Shown here: positions 45,248-54,769 of the stretch, one piece after another
Numbering within the stretch: position 1 is the first letter of the stretch
Layout: the number at the start of each line of letters is the position of its first letter
Source of the DNA: Prevotella sp.
Lineage (GTDB): Bacteria > Bacteroidota > Bacteroidia > Bacteroidales > Bacteroidaceae
Assembly (NCBI GenBank): GCA_024688365.1
Contig: JAILEG010000017.1
Span: 1-64,000, forward strand
Reading direction: 5' to 3'
DNA: 64,000 nucleotides
The notes under the pieces: generated by a model
Database searches by the model: none
What the model was told of the DNA's origin: nothing
The model's input: the letters and a program-made list of their open reading frames with translations, nothing else
Made by a program: the position numbers and the translations under genes

Positions 45248-46864
45248 TCACTCAGCATACAGGATACCACATGGCAGGCTGTCGGCCTCCTGAAAAGCAC
45301 GGAACACACCATTTGTCCAGCCAAATCCATCCTGGTTAGCATATTCCCCACCACCGGTATCACTCAGTTTCTCCACATTATATTTCTCCAGCAGCTTGCC
45401 CGTTTTGGCATATACTGACAGGACCATGCCCATCCAGCGGTCAGCCAGGGTTGCTGCCGTCACATCAAAATGATAGCGGCGCAATCCCGCATAGGCAGCC
45501 CACTGCAATGGTGCCCAGCCATTAGGGGCATCCCACTGCTGCCCCGTCAGGTAAGGACTGGTGACGATTCCCCCGGCCTTCAGGAATACCTTGCGGATCA
45601 TGCGCTCTACAGCAGCCGCCTGCCTCATGCTGGGAATACCCATCCAGAGTGGGAAGATACCTGCGGCTGAGATATAGGGCGAGCGGCGGTTCTCTGAAAG
45701 CAGATAGTCACAGTAATAGCCCAGGCTGTCGTCATAGCAGTATCTGTTGATGGCGGCAGCACGCTCCTCGGCCAAACGCCGAAAACTCTCCGCCTTTACC
45801 CGCTCGCCCATCAGCTGATAAGTACGGGCAATGACACGCTCCTCATGCACAAGGAGGGCATTCAAGTCGACTGGTATGACATCAGTGGTGCGGATGGTTG
45901 ACAGTGTCCGCCCATCCTTCAGCCAACGGCTGCTGAAATCATAGCCTGACTCGGCTGCGGCCCTCAAGTTACGATAGAGGCAGGCAGCCTGGTCAGCGGG
46001 CAACCCTTTCCCTGTCCGGATGTCCTCACGGTACATCTCCTCCCGGGGTGCCCAGTAAGCATCATCATAGCGGCTAAGCCGGCTGCCATCAGGCATGACA
46101 ACCGTGCGGCGTGACATCCAGAACTCGTGCTCACGCAATAGTTCAGGCAGATACATCTTCAGACAGTCGGCTTTGCTCCCAGCCCTGGAAATGCCTTGCA
46201 GCAGCTCAACCATCAACGAGAACACCGGCGGCTGCGAACGTCCGAGGTAATAAGTACGGTTGCCATTGGGCACAAACCCCAAAGAATCGATTAAATCGGC
46301 AAAATTCCGCACCATATTCTCTATCAGCACTTCCTCCCCATCAACAACCATACCGAGCATGGAGAAATAAGAATCCCAGTAATAAACCTCCCGGAATCTT
46401 CCTCCTGGCACATAATAAGGCAGCCGCAGGGGGATAAGCGTTGACCGGTAAGCCATGTCGCTCTGCGCCGTATGCCTCGTCAGCTGCTCCCACAGATTTC
46501 TGATATGCACCTTGATTTCATCCCGCTGCATCCCACCTGAAATGGCTGGAGTCTCCGGAAGCAGAAAATCAGCCTTCAGGAAATCCTCCATCTGTCTCCT
46601 GTCCTGTGGCCTCACAGCCCGGTAATGCGCAAGAATATCCGCCACATTCCTCCGTGGCACTATATCCATGAAGCTCTTGGTCTCAGCAAAGAGGCATCCT
46701 TCACCGAAGAGTGAGTCATTTGCCATCACATCATCAAAGAGCTGTCCATACAAGTCCCGTGGGCGAAGCAAGCTGTCGCTCCGCTCTCCAGCCTGTACCG
46801 ACAGCGACAAAAGTCCTGCAGCCAGCAAGGCGATGATGCCTCTGAGGGTTCTCTTCTGTTCCAT
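45248..46864 (-). CDS. treA: Periplasmic trehalase (GH37)
   Basis: This enzyme hydrolyses trehalose to two glucose molecules outside the cytoplasm. I start at the ATG at 46864, giving 538 residues with a signal peptide MEQKRTLRGIIALLAAGLLS and onward. The longer frame begins inside a terminator hairpin. Both trehalase signatures are present: PGGRFREVYYWDSY (153-166) and QQWDAPNGWAPLQ (442-454). Catalytic residues by family comparison are Asp309 in ESGYDFSSRW and Glu507 in GGGEYANQDGFGW. Length matches E. coli TreA (565). It follows a degraded GH65-like gene on the same strand. Confidence 0.95.
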   Translation of the reverse strand: MEQKRTLRGIIALLAAGLLSLSVQAGERSDSLLRPRDLYGQLFDDVMANDSLFGEGCLFAETKSFMDIVPRRNVADILAHYRAVRPQDRRQMEDFLKADFLLPETPAISGGMQRDEIKVHIRNLWEQLTRHTAQSDMAYRSTLIPLRLPYYVPGGRFREVYYWDSYFSMLGMVVDGEEVLIENMVRNFADLIDSLGFVPNGNRTYYLGRSQPPVFSLMVELLQGISRAGSKADCLKMYLPELLREHEFWMSRRTVVMPDGSRLSRYDDAYWAPREEMYREDIRTGKGLPADQAACLYRNLRAAAESGYDFSSRWLKDGRTLSTIRTTDVIPVDLNALLVHEERVIARTYQLMGERVKAESFRRLAEERAAAINRYCYDDSLGYYCDYLLSENRRSPYISAAGIFPLWMGIPSMRQAAAVERMIRKVFLKAGGIVTSPYLTGQQWDAPNGWAPLQWAAYAGLRRYHFDVTAATLADRWMGMVLSVYAKTGKLLEKYNVEKLSDTGGGEYANQDGFGWTNGVFRAFQEADSLPCGILYAE

Positions 46865-46916
46865 CCTGTAGATTTCTTGATTACACATACGCTCCATACC
46901 AAGGAGGAATGACCAC

Positions 46917-46949
46917 AAAAGGGAGCGTATCCTCCGGACACGCTCTCCC
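46917..46949 (-). terminator. Terminator of the decayed GH65-like gene
   Basis: On the minus strand GGGAGAGCGTGTCC pairs with GGATACGCTCCC (imperfect) around a short loop, followed by TTTT. It separates the remnant at 46977 from the trehalase. Confidence 0.7.
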
Positions 46950-46976
46950 CCTCTTTCAATCCTCCTGCGGCTGAAG

Positions 46977-47345
46977 CTACTCGTTAGTAACGGAGAACAC
47001 CTCGTGATTATTGCCTATACCTGTCAAAGTAACTCTCTTCCAATGCTTTGGTAAAACGCTCCTCACCTGCGTGATTCCACCATCATAATTAATATCGACA
47101 CCACCAAAACCCATTATCACAGCCTGCAGAATGCCTCCTGCACCTGTTGCGAAATAAGGATTTGTACCACCCTTTGTCTCAGCTATCACACCAAATGGTG
47201 GCAGCAGATTAGGCTTATAGGAGTCCTTGAAATAATACCAGGCTTTGTCAGCATCACCTAAACGGGAATATAATAAGGTGAAAATGCCCTGCGTCATGGC
47301 TGGTGTGCCTTCATCTGGAACACGAGCCTGACGCAGGCATAGCCC
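46977..47345 (-). pseudogene. C-terminal remnant of a GH65-like (ATH1-type trehalase) enzyme
   Basis: The minus-strand frame between a stop at 47346-47348 and the stop at 46977 has 122 sense codons. Its product begins without a proper start. It shows ARVPDEGTPAMTQGIFTLL and PPFGVIAETKGGTNPYFATG. It then has GAGGILQAVIMGFGG followed by LPKHWKRVTLTGIG, which resembles the end of the catalytic barrel and the C-terminal sheet of GH65 acid-trehalase-like proteins. Such enzymes have 650-800 residues, so over 80 percent is missing. I found no upstream part in 47346-47635. The terminator downstream is still intact. An ATG at 47297 could start a 106-residue peptide, but without the barrel no activity is expected. 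Confidence 0.7.
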
Positions 47346-47498
47346 TCATGATTCCTATATCAGGACCAGATTACAGAAAGCATATACTGGCAAAGGTTTG
47401 CTCTACTGTTTCTTTCTATCCAAATAAAGGAATATGAAAGGGACACATTATGTAATATAGGAGTAGAAGTTTTACATCAGCCTGTATGCGGAAGGAAT

Positions 47499-47530
47499 AA
47501 AAAAAACCGACACCCTCAAAGGAGTGCCGG
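47499..47530 (-). terminator. Terminator of the sigma / membrane-protein operon
   Basis: On the minus strand CCGGCACTCC pairs with GGGTGTCGG (one bulge, one G-U pair), followed by eight T residues, about 105 bp after the stop at 47636. Confidence 0.85.
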
Positions 47531-47635
47531 CTCTTCTACGTTAGTATGTTATGAAAAATTTGAGAGAATTGAGACTTCACAGTCTCGTTTTTGTTTTACA
47601 AAAAATGATTTTTATAGAGAAAGCATAGAAATTTC

Positions 47636-48115
47636 TTACTTTGTGATGGTGGATACAGGACTCTGTATCTTGTGCTGCAAGGTATCGCTCTTTACGGAGT
47701 CTGCCTTCGCTACCGATGGCCCCTCATGGGGCTTGTCGACATTGGCTACACTCGGGACACCCTGCTGAGCCTGCCCTTCAGAGAGGGCTACCTGCATGGC
47801 ATTTCCCAATGTGAGGATAATAGCAACCACAGCAGCAGCCTTGAAGAGGGGCATCAGGCGCTGGCGCATTGTGATGACACGTGCCTTGACAGGCTCGTCC
47901 TCCTCAATCATGCCTAATATTCTTTGGTCAAAGTCATTGCCCAGCACGTCGGTCATCTTCCCGCTCTGCTCATAGACGAACAGCTGACGATAAGGCAACA
48001 GGGCAGCCGGAATGTTCTCCTGTGAGAAGAACATGCGGAGAATCTCCTCTTCCTGCAGAGAAGTCTCGCAACGCCAATAGCGTTCCAGTAACTGTTCAAT
48101 GTACTTATAATCCAT
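47636..48115 (-). CDS. Small membrane protein, probable anti-sigma partner
   Basis: The 159-residue product has a cytoplasmic N-terminal half rich in charged residues (MDYKYIEQLLERYWRCETSL, QEEEILRMFF) and one membrane helix (about 88-108, LFKAAAVVAIILTLGNAM). The outside tail is short and rich in Ser, Val and Lys. It overlaps the upstream ECF sigma gene by 11 bp, the translational coupling typical of sigma/anti-sigma pairs. I recognise no defined anti-sigma zinc motif. Anti-sigma function is inferred from position and topology only. Confidence 0.65.
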   Translation of the reverse strand: MDYKYIEQLLERYWRCETSLQEEEILRMFFSQENIPAALLPYRQLFVYEQSGKMTDVLGNDFDQRILGMIEEDEPVKARVITMRQRLMPLFKAAAVVAIILTLGNAMQVALSEGQAQQGVPSVANVDKPHEGPSVAKADSVKSDTLQHKIQSPVSTITK

Positions 48116-48617
48116 AGTTTTCTAATTTCAAGTATTTCTGTTTGACCGTCTGACGGGCGCGGAAGATGTTTACCTTCACTTGTTCCTCAGTGATGTCAAG
48201 AATCCCGGCTATCTCCTTGTATGCCTTCCCCTCGAAGTCCCTCAGCTGCATACAGCATCGTTGCTTCTCAGGCAGTGAGTCAACGATTTGCCTTATCAGG
48301 CTCACCTTGTCCTCCTGTATCATTCGGTCCTGCGGATTGGATGAAGCTATCGGCTCTTTGATTTTCACATCATCCAAGGAATCGTTGCTGTTTTCCTTTT
48401 TCCTGATGCGGTCGAGCGACAGGTTCCGACATACCGTAAGGCTGAAGGCCTCAATGGAGTCGATGGTTTCCCATTCGTACCGGCGGTCCCAGACCTTTAC
48501 CAGTGTGTCCTGTACGATGTCCTCTGCCTCAGCTCGGTTGAGCGTGATACGGAGTGCAAGTCTGAAGAGTTCATTCTTCAGTGGCAACACATCGTTACGG
48601 AAACTGACTTTCTTCAT
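48105..48617 (-). CDS. ECF-type RNA polymerase sigma factor
   Basis: This is a 170-residue sigma-70 family protein with only regions 2 and 4. Region 2 shows LFRLALRITLNRAEAEDIVQ followed by DTLVKVWDRR. Region 4 shows LPEKQRCCMQLRDFEGKAYK followed by EIAGILDITEEQVKVNIFRAR, the helix-turn-helix that reads the -35 element. A Lys/Asn/Asp-rich linker joins them. Its stop overlaps the start of the small membrane protein downstream. Target genes are unknown; autoregulation is possible (see 48635-48660). Confidence 0.92.
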   Translation of the reverse strand: MKKVSFRNDVLPLKNELFRLALRITLNRAEAEDIVQDTLVKVWDRRYEWETIDSIEAFSLTVCRNLSLDRIRKKENSNDSLDDVKIKEPIASSNPQDRMIQEDKVSLIRQIVDSLPEKQRCCMQLRDFEGKAYKEIAGILDITEEQVKVNIFRARQTVKQKYLKLENYGL

Positions 48618-48634
48618 CTTCTCTCTGGTTAAAT

Positions 48635-48660
48635 GACGAATTAATTAGGTGGAAAGTTAC
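48635..48660 (-). promoter_or_regulatory. Candidate autoregulated ECF promoter
   Basis: On the minus strand GTAACTTTCC (48660-48651) is followed after about 12 bp by CGTC (48638-48635). This resembles the AAC ... CGTC layout of many ECF promoters, 18 bp before the sigma start codon. The close position would give a very short leader. Speculative. Confidence 0.3.
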
Positions 48661-48711
48661 AGGGAGTGCATAAAAAAAATCCGTATTTAACTTTCATTAA
48701 GGACTCCCTTC

Positions 48712-49488
48712 CTATTTCTTGATTACCGTTCCATGCCTTCCGTCAAGGGCTGTAGCCAGTGTTATGACAACCTGACTCACCCCTGCGTCCACTGCGGCAA
48801 GAGCATTCTCCAGTTTTGGTATCATTCCGCCAGACACGATGCCGTCAGCCACAAGTCGGGTGAAATCCGTGCGGGTGATGACAGGTATCACGCTGCTGTC
48901 GTCATCAGGATTGCCCAAGACACCAGGCTTCTCAAAAGAGAACATAAGTGTCACATCATAGATGGCAGCAAGGGCCTTTGCCGTCTCAGAGGCTATTGTA
49001 TCAGCATTGGTGTTGAGAATATGGCCCATTCCATCGTGTGTCAGCGGGGCCATCACGGGGGTGAAACCTGCATTAAGCAGCTTGGAAAGGACTTTTCCAT
49101 CAGCGCGGTCAACATCGCCAACATACCCGAAGTCGACACCATTGCGCAGAGGGCGCTTGTGTGAGCGGACAACATCCATATCAGCCCCTGTCAGCCCCAC
49201 GGCATTGATGCCCTGTACCTGCAGACGGGCAACAATATTCTTGTTGACAAGACCTCCATAGACCATCGTCACAACCTCCAGCATATCCCCATCCGTGATG
49301 CGCCGTCCATCTACCATCCTACTCTCAATGCCAAGCAGGGCTGCCACTTTCGTAGCACGGCGACCGCCACCATGTACCAGCACCTTCTTTCCTGGAATTG
49401 CCGAGAAGTTCTCCAGCAGAGACTCCAGCTGACTGGCATCCTCAACAACAGCTCCTCCCACTTTCACAACAGTTACTTTCTCCTTCAT
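48712..49488 (-). CDS. argB: Acetylglutamate kinase
   Basis: This enzyme phosphorylates N-acetylglutamate, the second step of arginine synthesis. From the ATG at 49488 the protein has 258 residues (family about 260). Amino-acid-kinase blocks: VTVVKVGGAVV, the glycine loop VLVHGGGRRATKVAALLGI, GLTGADMDVV and ILNTNADTIASETAKAL. The end is IVSGGMIPKLENALAAVDAG. The frame extends 18 codons upstream but lacks family similarity there. It follows speA by 83 bp. Confidence 0.94.
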   Translation of the reverse strand: MKEKVTVVKVGGAVVEDASQLESLLENFSAIPGKKVLVHGGGRRATKVAALLGIESRMVDGRRITDGDMLEVVTMVYGGLVNKNIVARLQVQGINAVGLTGADMDVVRSHKRPLRNGVDFGYVGDVDRADGKVLSKLLNAGFTPVMAPLTHDGMGHILNTNADTIASETAKALAAIYDVTLMFSFEKPGVLGNPDDDSSVIPVITRTDFTRLVADGIVSGGMIPKLENALAAVDAGVSQVVITLATALDGRHGTVIKK

Positions 49489-49571
49489 AATCATTCGTCT
49501 GTTTACGGCAGGAGGCGACACTGAACCTGCCGCCTCCTCCATGATGATTGTATAAATGAAATCTGCAAAGA

Positions 49572-51464
49572 TTATTCCAAATAGGTATAGCCATACAGGC
49601 CGCTACGGTAATTGCTGAGGAACTCCTTGCCTTCCTCCAGTGAGATCTTACCTTGCTTGACACTCTTTGTCACCCAGATCTCCAGCTGACGCACCAGCTT
49701 CTTGGGGTTATACTGAACGTACTCCAGCACTTCCTCAACCGTCTCACCATCAAAAATCTGGTCGATATGATATCCGCCATCCCTCACTGAGATGTGAACG
49801 GCATTGGTATCACCGAAGAGGTTGTGCATATCCCCCAAGATTTCCTGATAAGCACCAACAAGGAAAACTCCCAGATAATATGGCTCATTCCGCCTCAGTG
49901 CATGGACGGGCAGCACGTGGCTGCTCCTCCCAGCTGCGACAAAATTAGAGATTTTACCATCGCTGTCACAGGTAATGTCCTGAAGGGTGGCATTGCGCGT
50001 AGGCCGCTCATTGAGACGCTGAATCGGCATAACGGGGAAAAGCTGGTCGATAGCCCAGCTGTCTGGGAGCGACTGGAAGAGCGAGAAGTTGCAGAAATAC
50101 TTGTCAGCCAGCAGCTTGTCAAGGTTACGCAGCTCGTCAGGCACATGTTTCATGTTCTTTGCCAGATTATTAATCTCATGGCAGACGCTCCAGTACATCG
50201 CCTCAATCTCTGCACGTGTGCGAAGGTCTACCAGCCCATGCGAGAAGAGTTCCAGGGCCTCCTCCCTGATCTGCTCGGCATCATGCCAGTCCTCCAGCAT
50301 GTTGCGTGAATCGAGGTTGTCCCATATCTCATAGAGGTCTTTTACAAGCTGGTGGTCGGTATCCTTAGCCTCGAACTCCTCCGACATCTCCGGCAGGGAG
50401 GCCGTCTCAAGCACGTCAATGACAAGGACGGAGTGATGGGCAGCAAGACTGCGCCCACTCTCAGTAATGATGTTCGGGTGCGGAATATCGTTCTTGTTGG
50501 ATGCCTCGACAAAGGTGTAGACACAGTCGTTGACATATTCCTGGATGCTATAGTTGACAGAGCTCTCGCTGCTGGAGGACCGGGTACCATCGTAATCGAC
50601 TCCCAAGCCACCTCCACAGTCGACGAACTCAACATCATAGCCTAACTTCCGCAGGTTGACATAATACTGTGCAGCCTCATTGAGTGCGGTCTGTATCCTG
50701 CGTATCTTCGTAATCTGCGAGCCAATGTGGAAGTGTATGAGACGCAGACTGTCATGCAGTCCCTTCTCCTCCAGTGTCTCCAGGGCTTTCAGAAGTTCAG
50801 AGGATGTAAGGCCGAACTTGGAGGCATCTCCCCCACTCTCAGCCCATTTACCTGATCCACTGGATGCCAGCTTGATGCGGATACCCAGATTCGGCTTCAC
50901 GTTCAGCTTCTTCGCCGCACGGGCAATCAGGTCAATCTCATTGAGCTTCTCCACGACAATGAAGATGCGCTTGCCCATCTTCTGGGCGAGCAGAGCCAGC
51001 TCTATATAGCTCTGGTCCTTATAACCATTGCAAATGATAAGTGAGTCACTCTGGCACTGCACCGCTATGACAGCATGCAGCTCAGGCTTGGAACCTGCCT
51101 CCAGACCGAGATTGAACTTGCGTCCATGTGAGATGATCTCCTCAACGACAGGCTGCATCTGGTTTACCTTGATGGGATAAATGATGAAGTTCTCGGCATT
51201 GAAGTCATATTCCTTCTTGGCCTTGTCGAAGCACGAGGAGGTTTTCTCGATACGATTGTCAAGAATATCGGGAAAACGGAGCAGAACCGGCGGTGTGACA
51301 TCTCGCAGGGCAAGCTCATCCATGACATCCCGCAGGTCTATCTGCGTATTGTCCTTACAAGGCGTAACATACACATCGCCCTTGTTGTTCACGCCAAAGT
51401 AGGAAGTACCCCATCCACAGATGTTGTACAGCTCCTGGGAGTCTTCAATCGTCCACTTTTTCAT
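49572..51464 (-). CDS. speA: Biosynthetic arginine decarboxylase
   Basis: This PLP enzyme turns arginine into agmatine for polyamine synthesis. The 630-residue length matches the SpeA family (about 630-660). The PLP lysine is Lys99 in FIIYPIKVNQMQPVVEEI. The barrel shows LGLEAGSKPELHAVIAV and LIHFHIGSQITKIRRIQTAL. ITESGRSLAAHHSVLV and the late HALRRNEPYYLGVFLVGAYQ form the active-site end. It lies between aroK and argB on one strand. Placing arginine synthesis (argB) next to arginine use is notable, but need not mean joint control. Confidence 0.95.
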   Translation of the reverse strand: MKKWTIEDSQELYNICGWGTSYFGVNNKGDVYVTPCKDNTQIDLRDVMDELALRDVTPPVLLRFPDILDNRIEKTSSCFDKAKKEYDFNAENFIIYPIKVNQMQPVVEEIISHGRKFNLGLEAGSKPELHAVIAVQCQSDSLIICNGYKDQSYIELALLAQKMGKRIFIVVEKLNEIDLIARAAKKLNVKPNLGIRIKLASSGSGKWAESGGDASKFGLTSSELLKALETLEEKGLHDSLRLIHFHIGSQITKIRRIQTALNEAAQYYVNLRKLGYDVEFVDCGGGLGVDYDGTRSSSSESSVNYSIQEYVNDCVYTFVEASNKNDIPHPNIITESGRSLAAHHSVLVIDVLETASLPEMSEEFEAKDTDHQLVKDLYEIWDNLDSRNMLEDWHDAEQIREEALELFSHGLVDLRTRAEIEAMYWSVCHEINNLAKNMKHVPDELRNLDKLLADKYFCNFSLFQSLPDSWAIDQLFPVMPIQRLNERPTRNATLQDITCDSDGKISNFVAAGRSSHVLPVHALRRNEPYYLGVFLVGAYQEILGDMHNLFGDTNAVHISVRDGGYHIDQIFDGETVEEVLEYVQYNPKKLVRQLEIWVTKSVKQGKISLEEGKEFLSNYRSGLYGYTYLE

Positions 51465-51487
51465 TTGTCTGTTCTGTTCCTAATATA

Positions 51488-52057
51488 TCAGTTTTCTATT
51501 CCTAACAAGCGGCAGAGATTATCTACCGAAATCTTTATCTTCTCATAATTGTCCATCAGGCTCACATCAAGGATATGCTTTGCCTTGGCATAGAAAGGCT
51601 CACGCCGTTGCAGCTGTTCCCTGACAAAGAGGCTGACCTCCTCGGGAGTCTTGTTCAGCAAAAGCGGACGCACGGACTTCCCCATTCTCAAGTGACTGTA
51701 AAGCACTTCGGAAGTAGCTTTCAGGTAAACCGTCTCTCCTTGCCGGTTCATGTAGTCCATGTTGTCGAAGAAACAGGGTGTCCCACCACCACAGGAAATG
51801 ATGACATGCTCAAATTCCGCCACCTCATGAAGCATAGCCCGCTCTACTTGCCGGAAGCCATTTTCGCCCTTTTCATCGAATATTTGCTTTACCGTCTTGT
51901 GCATCCTGCTCTCTATATACCAGTCCAAATCATAAAAAGGGACACCGAGTTCCTTAGCCAAAGCCTTCCCGACAGTGGTCTTCCCAGCTCCCATGTAACC
52001 AATGAGAATAATGCGAAGCGGTTTGTTTCCCAACTTGTTGTGTGCCATGTTCATCAT
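51488..52057 (-). CDS. aroK: Shikimate kinase
   Basis: This kinase phosphorylates shikimate in aromatic amino-acid synthesis. The 189-residue protein has the Walker A motif GYMGAGKTTVG and the shikimate-binding FYDLDWYIESR, where a tryptophan and tyrosine stand in the usual D(T/S)D stretch. IISCGGGTPCF and the lid MGKSVRPLLL complete the set. Alternative starts exist within the first four residues (MMNMAHNK). It is 23 bp upstream of speA. Confidence 0.92.
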   Translation of the reverse strand: MMNMAHNKLGNKPLRIILIGYMGAGKTTVGKALAKELGVPFYDLDWYIESRMHKTVKQIFDEKGENGFRQVERAMLHEVAEFEHVIISCGGGTPCFFDNMDYMNRQGETVYLKATSEVLYSHLRMGKSVRPLLLNKTPEEVSLFVREQLQRREPFYAKAKHILDVSLMDNYEKIKISVDNLCRLLGIEN

Positions 52058-52143
52058 ATTTCAGCATCCGCCAGCAGCCAGGGACTTACCTCGCTGCCAA
52101 CGGATTATCTTTTCCCTTTTCTGTATGGGGGGCATCCGTCCCC

Positions 52144-54480
52144 TTACCTCTTACGCTTAGGCTCTGGAGCATTCCTCACAATATCCATACATTGTTCATA
52201 GGTAAGCTCGGCAGCCTTTTCGTGAAGCGCCTTCGGCATACGGTAATTCTTGCCATCATAAGCGATGTAAGGACCGTAACGGCCGTTCATCACTTCCATT
52301 TTGACATCCTCATCAAAAGTCTTCAGATGGCGCTGGGCTTCCTGGAGACGCTTCTTCTGAATGAGGTTGATGGCTACATCGAGCGTGATGGTAAGCGGGT
52401 TCTCCTCCTTTGGCAGGGAAGCATACTTCTTGTTGTGCATCACGTAAGGGCCAAAGCGTCCTGCTCCAATCACGACATCAGCCCCCTCAAATTGTCCAAC
52501 GGTGCGTGGCAGCTTGAACAGCTCCAAAGCCTCATCAAGCGTTATCGTCTCCATACTCTTGTCAGCAGGCAACTGGGAGAAACGTGGCTTGTCATCGTCA
52601 TCAGCCGTACCAATCTGCACGACAGGGCCAAACCGGCCAATCTTGACAAAGACAGGCTTGCCCGTCTTAGGGTCAATGCCCAGCTCACGCTCTCCGGCCT
52701 TATGCTCCGAACGGGCATTCATGACCTTCTCCACCTCCGGCTCAAACCCCTGATAGAACTCCTTCATCTCCTTGTTCCACTCGGCCTTGCCCTCAGCTAT
52801 CTTGTCGAACTCCTGCTCCACCTTGGCTGTGAAGTTGTAATCCATGATGTCAGGAAAGTTCTCCATGAGGAAATCATTGACCACCATGCCTATATCAGTA
52901 GGAATCAGTTTACCCTTGTCAGCCCCAGCCATTTCCTTCTTGTTTTTAGAGGTAATCTTCAAGCCCAGCAGGGAGTCAACAGCATACTTCCGTTCTTCTC
53001 CCTTCCTGTCGCCTTTCTGCACGTACTCGCGCTGCTGAATGGTGGAAATGGTAGGCGCATAGGTTGACGGACGTCCTATTCCCAATTCTTCCAGCTTACG
53101 TACAAGACTTGCCTCTGTGTATCGGCTCGGTCCTTGTGAGTAACGCTCAGTAGAGACAATCTCTCTGCGTTCCAGCTCCTCGCCCTCACGCATCACCGGC
53201 AGGGCATGGGAGAAGTCCTCACCCGCATCCTCCTCATCAGTAGACTCGTGGTAAACCTTCAGGAATCCCTCAAAAGCGATGACCTCCCCATTAGCGATAA
53301 ACTGCAAATCAGTCAGTTTCTTCCCATCCTCAGATGTGAGGGCAATGCCCACCGTCGTCTTTTCGATTTGCGCATCAGCCATCTGTGAGGCGATGGTGCG
53401 CTTCCAAATGAGATCATAGAGACGCTTTTCCTGACTGGTCCCGTCAATTGAGACATTCTCCATATAGGTAGGACGTATAGCCTCATGCGCCTCCTGGGCA
53501 CCTTTGCTGTGCGTCTGGTATTTTCTGACTTTTCCGTATTCCTCCCCATAAAGCCGCTCAATCTCAGTCTTGCTGGTGTTGATTGCCAAGGAGGAGAGGT
53601 TGACACTGTCTGTTCGCATATAGGTAATACGGCCGGCCTCATAGAGCCGTTGCGCCACCATCATCGTCTGACTGACAGTGAAACCGAGCTTCCTGGCAGC
53701 TTCCTGCTGCAAGGTAGATGTAGTGAAGGGAGGTGCAGGTGTACGTTTCAACGGCTTCTTGGCAATCGATGAAACCGAGAATTTTGAGGTCTTGCACAGT
53801 TCAAGGAAGGCAATAGCCTCCTCGTGAGTCTTGAAACGTTTGCTCAGTTCAGTCTTCACCTCACTCTTTGAGCCATCCTCGCCTGTCACGGCAAAGACAG
53901 CATTCAGCCGATAGTAAGGTTCTGATGAGAAATTCTGAATCTCACGCTCACGCTCCACAATCAGCCGGACAGCCACACTCTGCACACGTCCGGCGCTCAG
54001 CGCAGGCTTCACCTTACGCCAAAGTACCGGTGAGAGGCGGAAACCGACAAGACGGTCAAGCACACGGCGGGCCTGCTGCGCGTTGACCAGATTCATATCA
54101 AGGTGCCGTGGATTGTCAATAGCCTTCAGAATGGCAGGCTTCGTAATCTCGTGGAAGACAATACGGCTCGTATTAGCCTCATCCAGTCCTAGCACCTCAC
54201 ACAGATGCCAGCTGATGGCCTCTCCCTCACGGTCCTCATCGGATGCCAACCAGATTTTCTTGGCGGCCTTGGCGCACTTCTTCAGCTCGCCAACGACTTT
54301 CTTCTTTTCGTCAGGGATTTCATAATCGGGATCCAACGTATCAAGGTCGATGCTCAGTTCCTTCTTCTTCAAGTCACGGATATGCCCATAAGAGGACATT
54401 ACCTTATAGTCTTTACCGAGAAACTTCTCGATGGTCTTAGCCTTTGCGGGGCTCTCTACTATTACCAGGTTTTCTTGCAT
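52144..54480 (-). CDS. topA: DNA topoisomerase I
   Basis: This type IA topoisomerase relaxes negative supercoils. The start at 54480 gives MQENLVIVESPAKAKTIEKF, the exact family opening, and 778 residues; the frame continues 14 codons upstream without support. The Toprim domain has WLASDEDREGEAISWHL. The active-site tyrosine is Tyr287 in GRITYMRTDS. The C-terminal third holds repeats of the type RFGPVVQIG, RFGPYVMHNKKYASLP and RYGPYIAYDGKNYR in place of zinc ribbons, as usual in Bacteroidota. It heads the topA-aroK-speA-argB series. Confidence 0.97.
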   Translation of the reverse strand: MQENLVIVESPAKAKTIEKFLGKDYKVMSSYGHIRDLKKKELSIDLDTLDPDYEIPDEKKKVVGELKKCAKAAKKIWLASDEDREGEAISWHLCEVLGLDEANTSRIVFHEITKPAILKAIDNPRHLDMNLVNAQQARRVLDRLVGFRLSPVLWRKVKPALSAGRVQSVAVRLIVEREREIQNFSSEPYYRLNAVFAVTGEDGSKSEVKTELSKRFKTHEEAIAFLELCKTSKFSVSSIAKKPLKRTPAPPFTTSTLQQEAARKLGFTVSQTMMVAQRLYEAGRITYMRTDSVNLSSLAINTSKTEIERLYGEEYGKVRKYQTHSKGAQEAHEAIRPTYMENVSIDGTSQEKRLYDLIWKRTIASQMADAQIEKTTVGIALTSEDGKKLTDLQFIANGEVIAFEGFLKVYHESTDEEDAGEDFSHALPVMREGEELERREIVSTERYSQGPSRYTEASLVRKLEELGIGRPSTYAPTISTIQQREYVQKGDRKGEERKYAVDSLLGLKITSKNKKEMAGADKGKLIPTDIGMVVNDFLMENFPDIMDYNFTAKVEQEFDKIAEGKAEWNKEMKEFYQGFEPEVEKVMNARSEHKAGERELGIDPKTGKPVFVKIGRFGPVVQIGTADDDDKPRFSQLPADKSMETITLDEALELFKLPRTVGQFEGADVVIGAGRFGPYVMHNKKYASLPKEENPLTITLDVAINLIQKKRLQEAQRHLKTFDEDVKMEVMNGRYGPYIAYDGKNYRMPKALHEKAAELTYEQCMDIVRNAPEPKRKR

Positions 54481-54509
54481 AATTACTCTTGTACATTTTT
54501 TCAAGGGCG

Positions 54510-54517
54510 CAAAAGTA
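54510..54517 (-). promoter_or_regulatory. -7 element for topA
   Basis: TACTTTTG followed by CGCCC on the minus strand fits TAnnTTTG, 30 bp upstream of the topA ATG. The -33 box is not clear. The rest of 54481-54769 holds no gene. Confidence 0.5.
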
Positions 54518-54769
54518 ATCAATCTTTTTGCTTACACCTTATATAATAGGGAAAATTTCTACTTTTTTAAGTTTTCCACTCCCTTTTACAACTATTTGCT
54601 GATAAGTCACCGTCAAAAAGCAGAGACCTAACATCACTGAACCTAAAGTCCAAAGGCCTGCTGCTGCCCTTGACGGGCAGCGCAAGCCTCTGTACCTGAT
54701 GACTCCCGGGGCTGTCCGTTCCAGCAGAAGCCGTCACTGCCCCATGCGCATGCAACGAGCGGCAACCTG

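Noticed and set aside
52042..53067. 341-codon plus-strand open frame opposite topA
   Set aside because: It is the antisense of a clearly real topoisomerase gene, starts inside a gap and has no recognisable domain or start signal.
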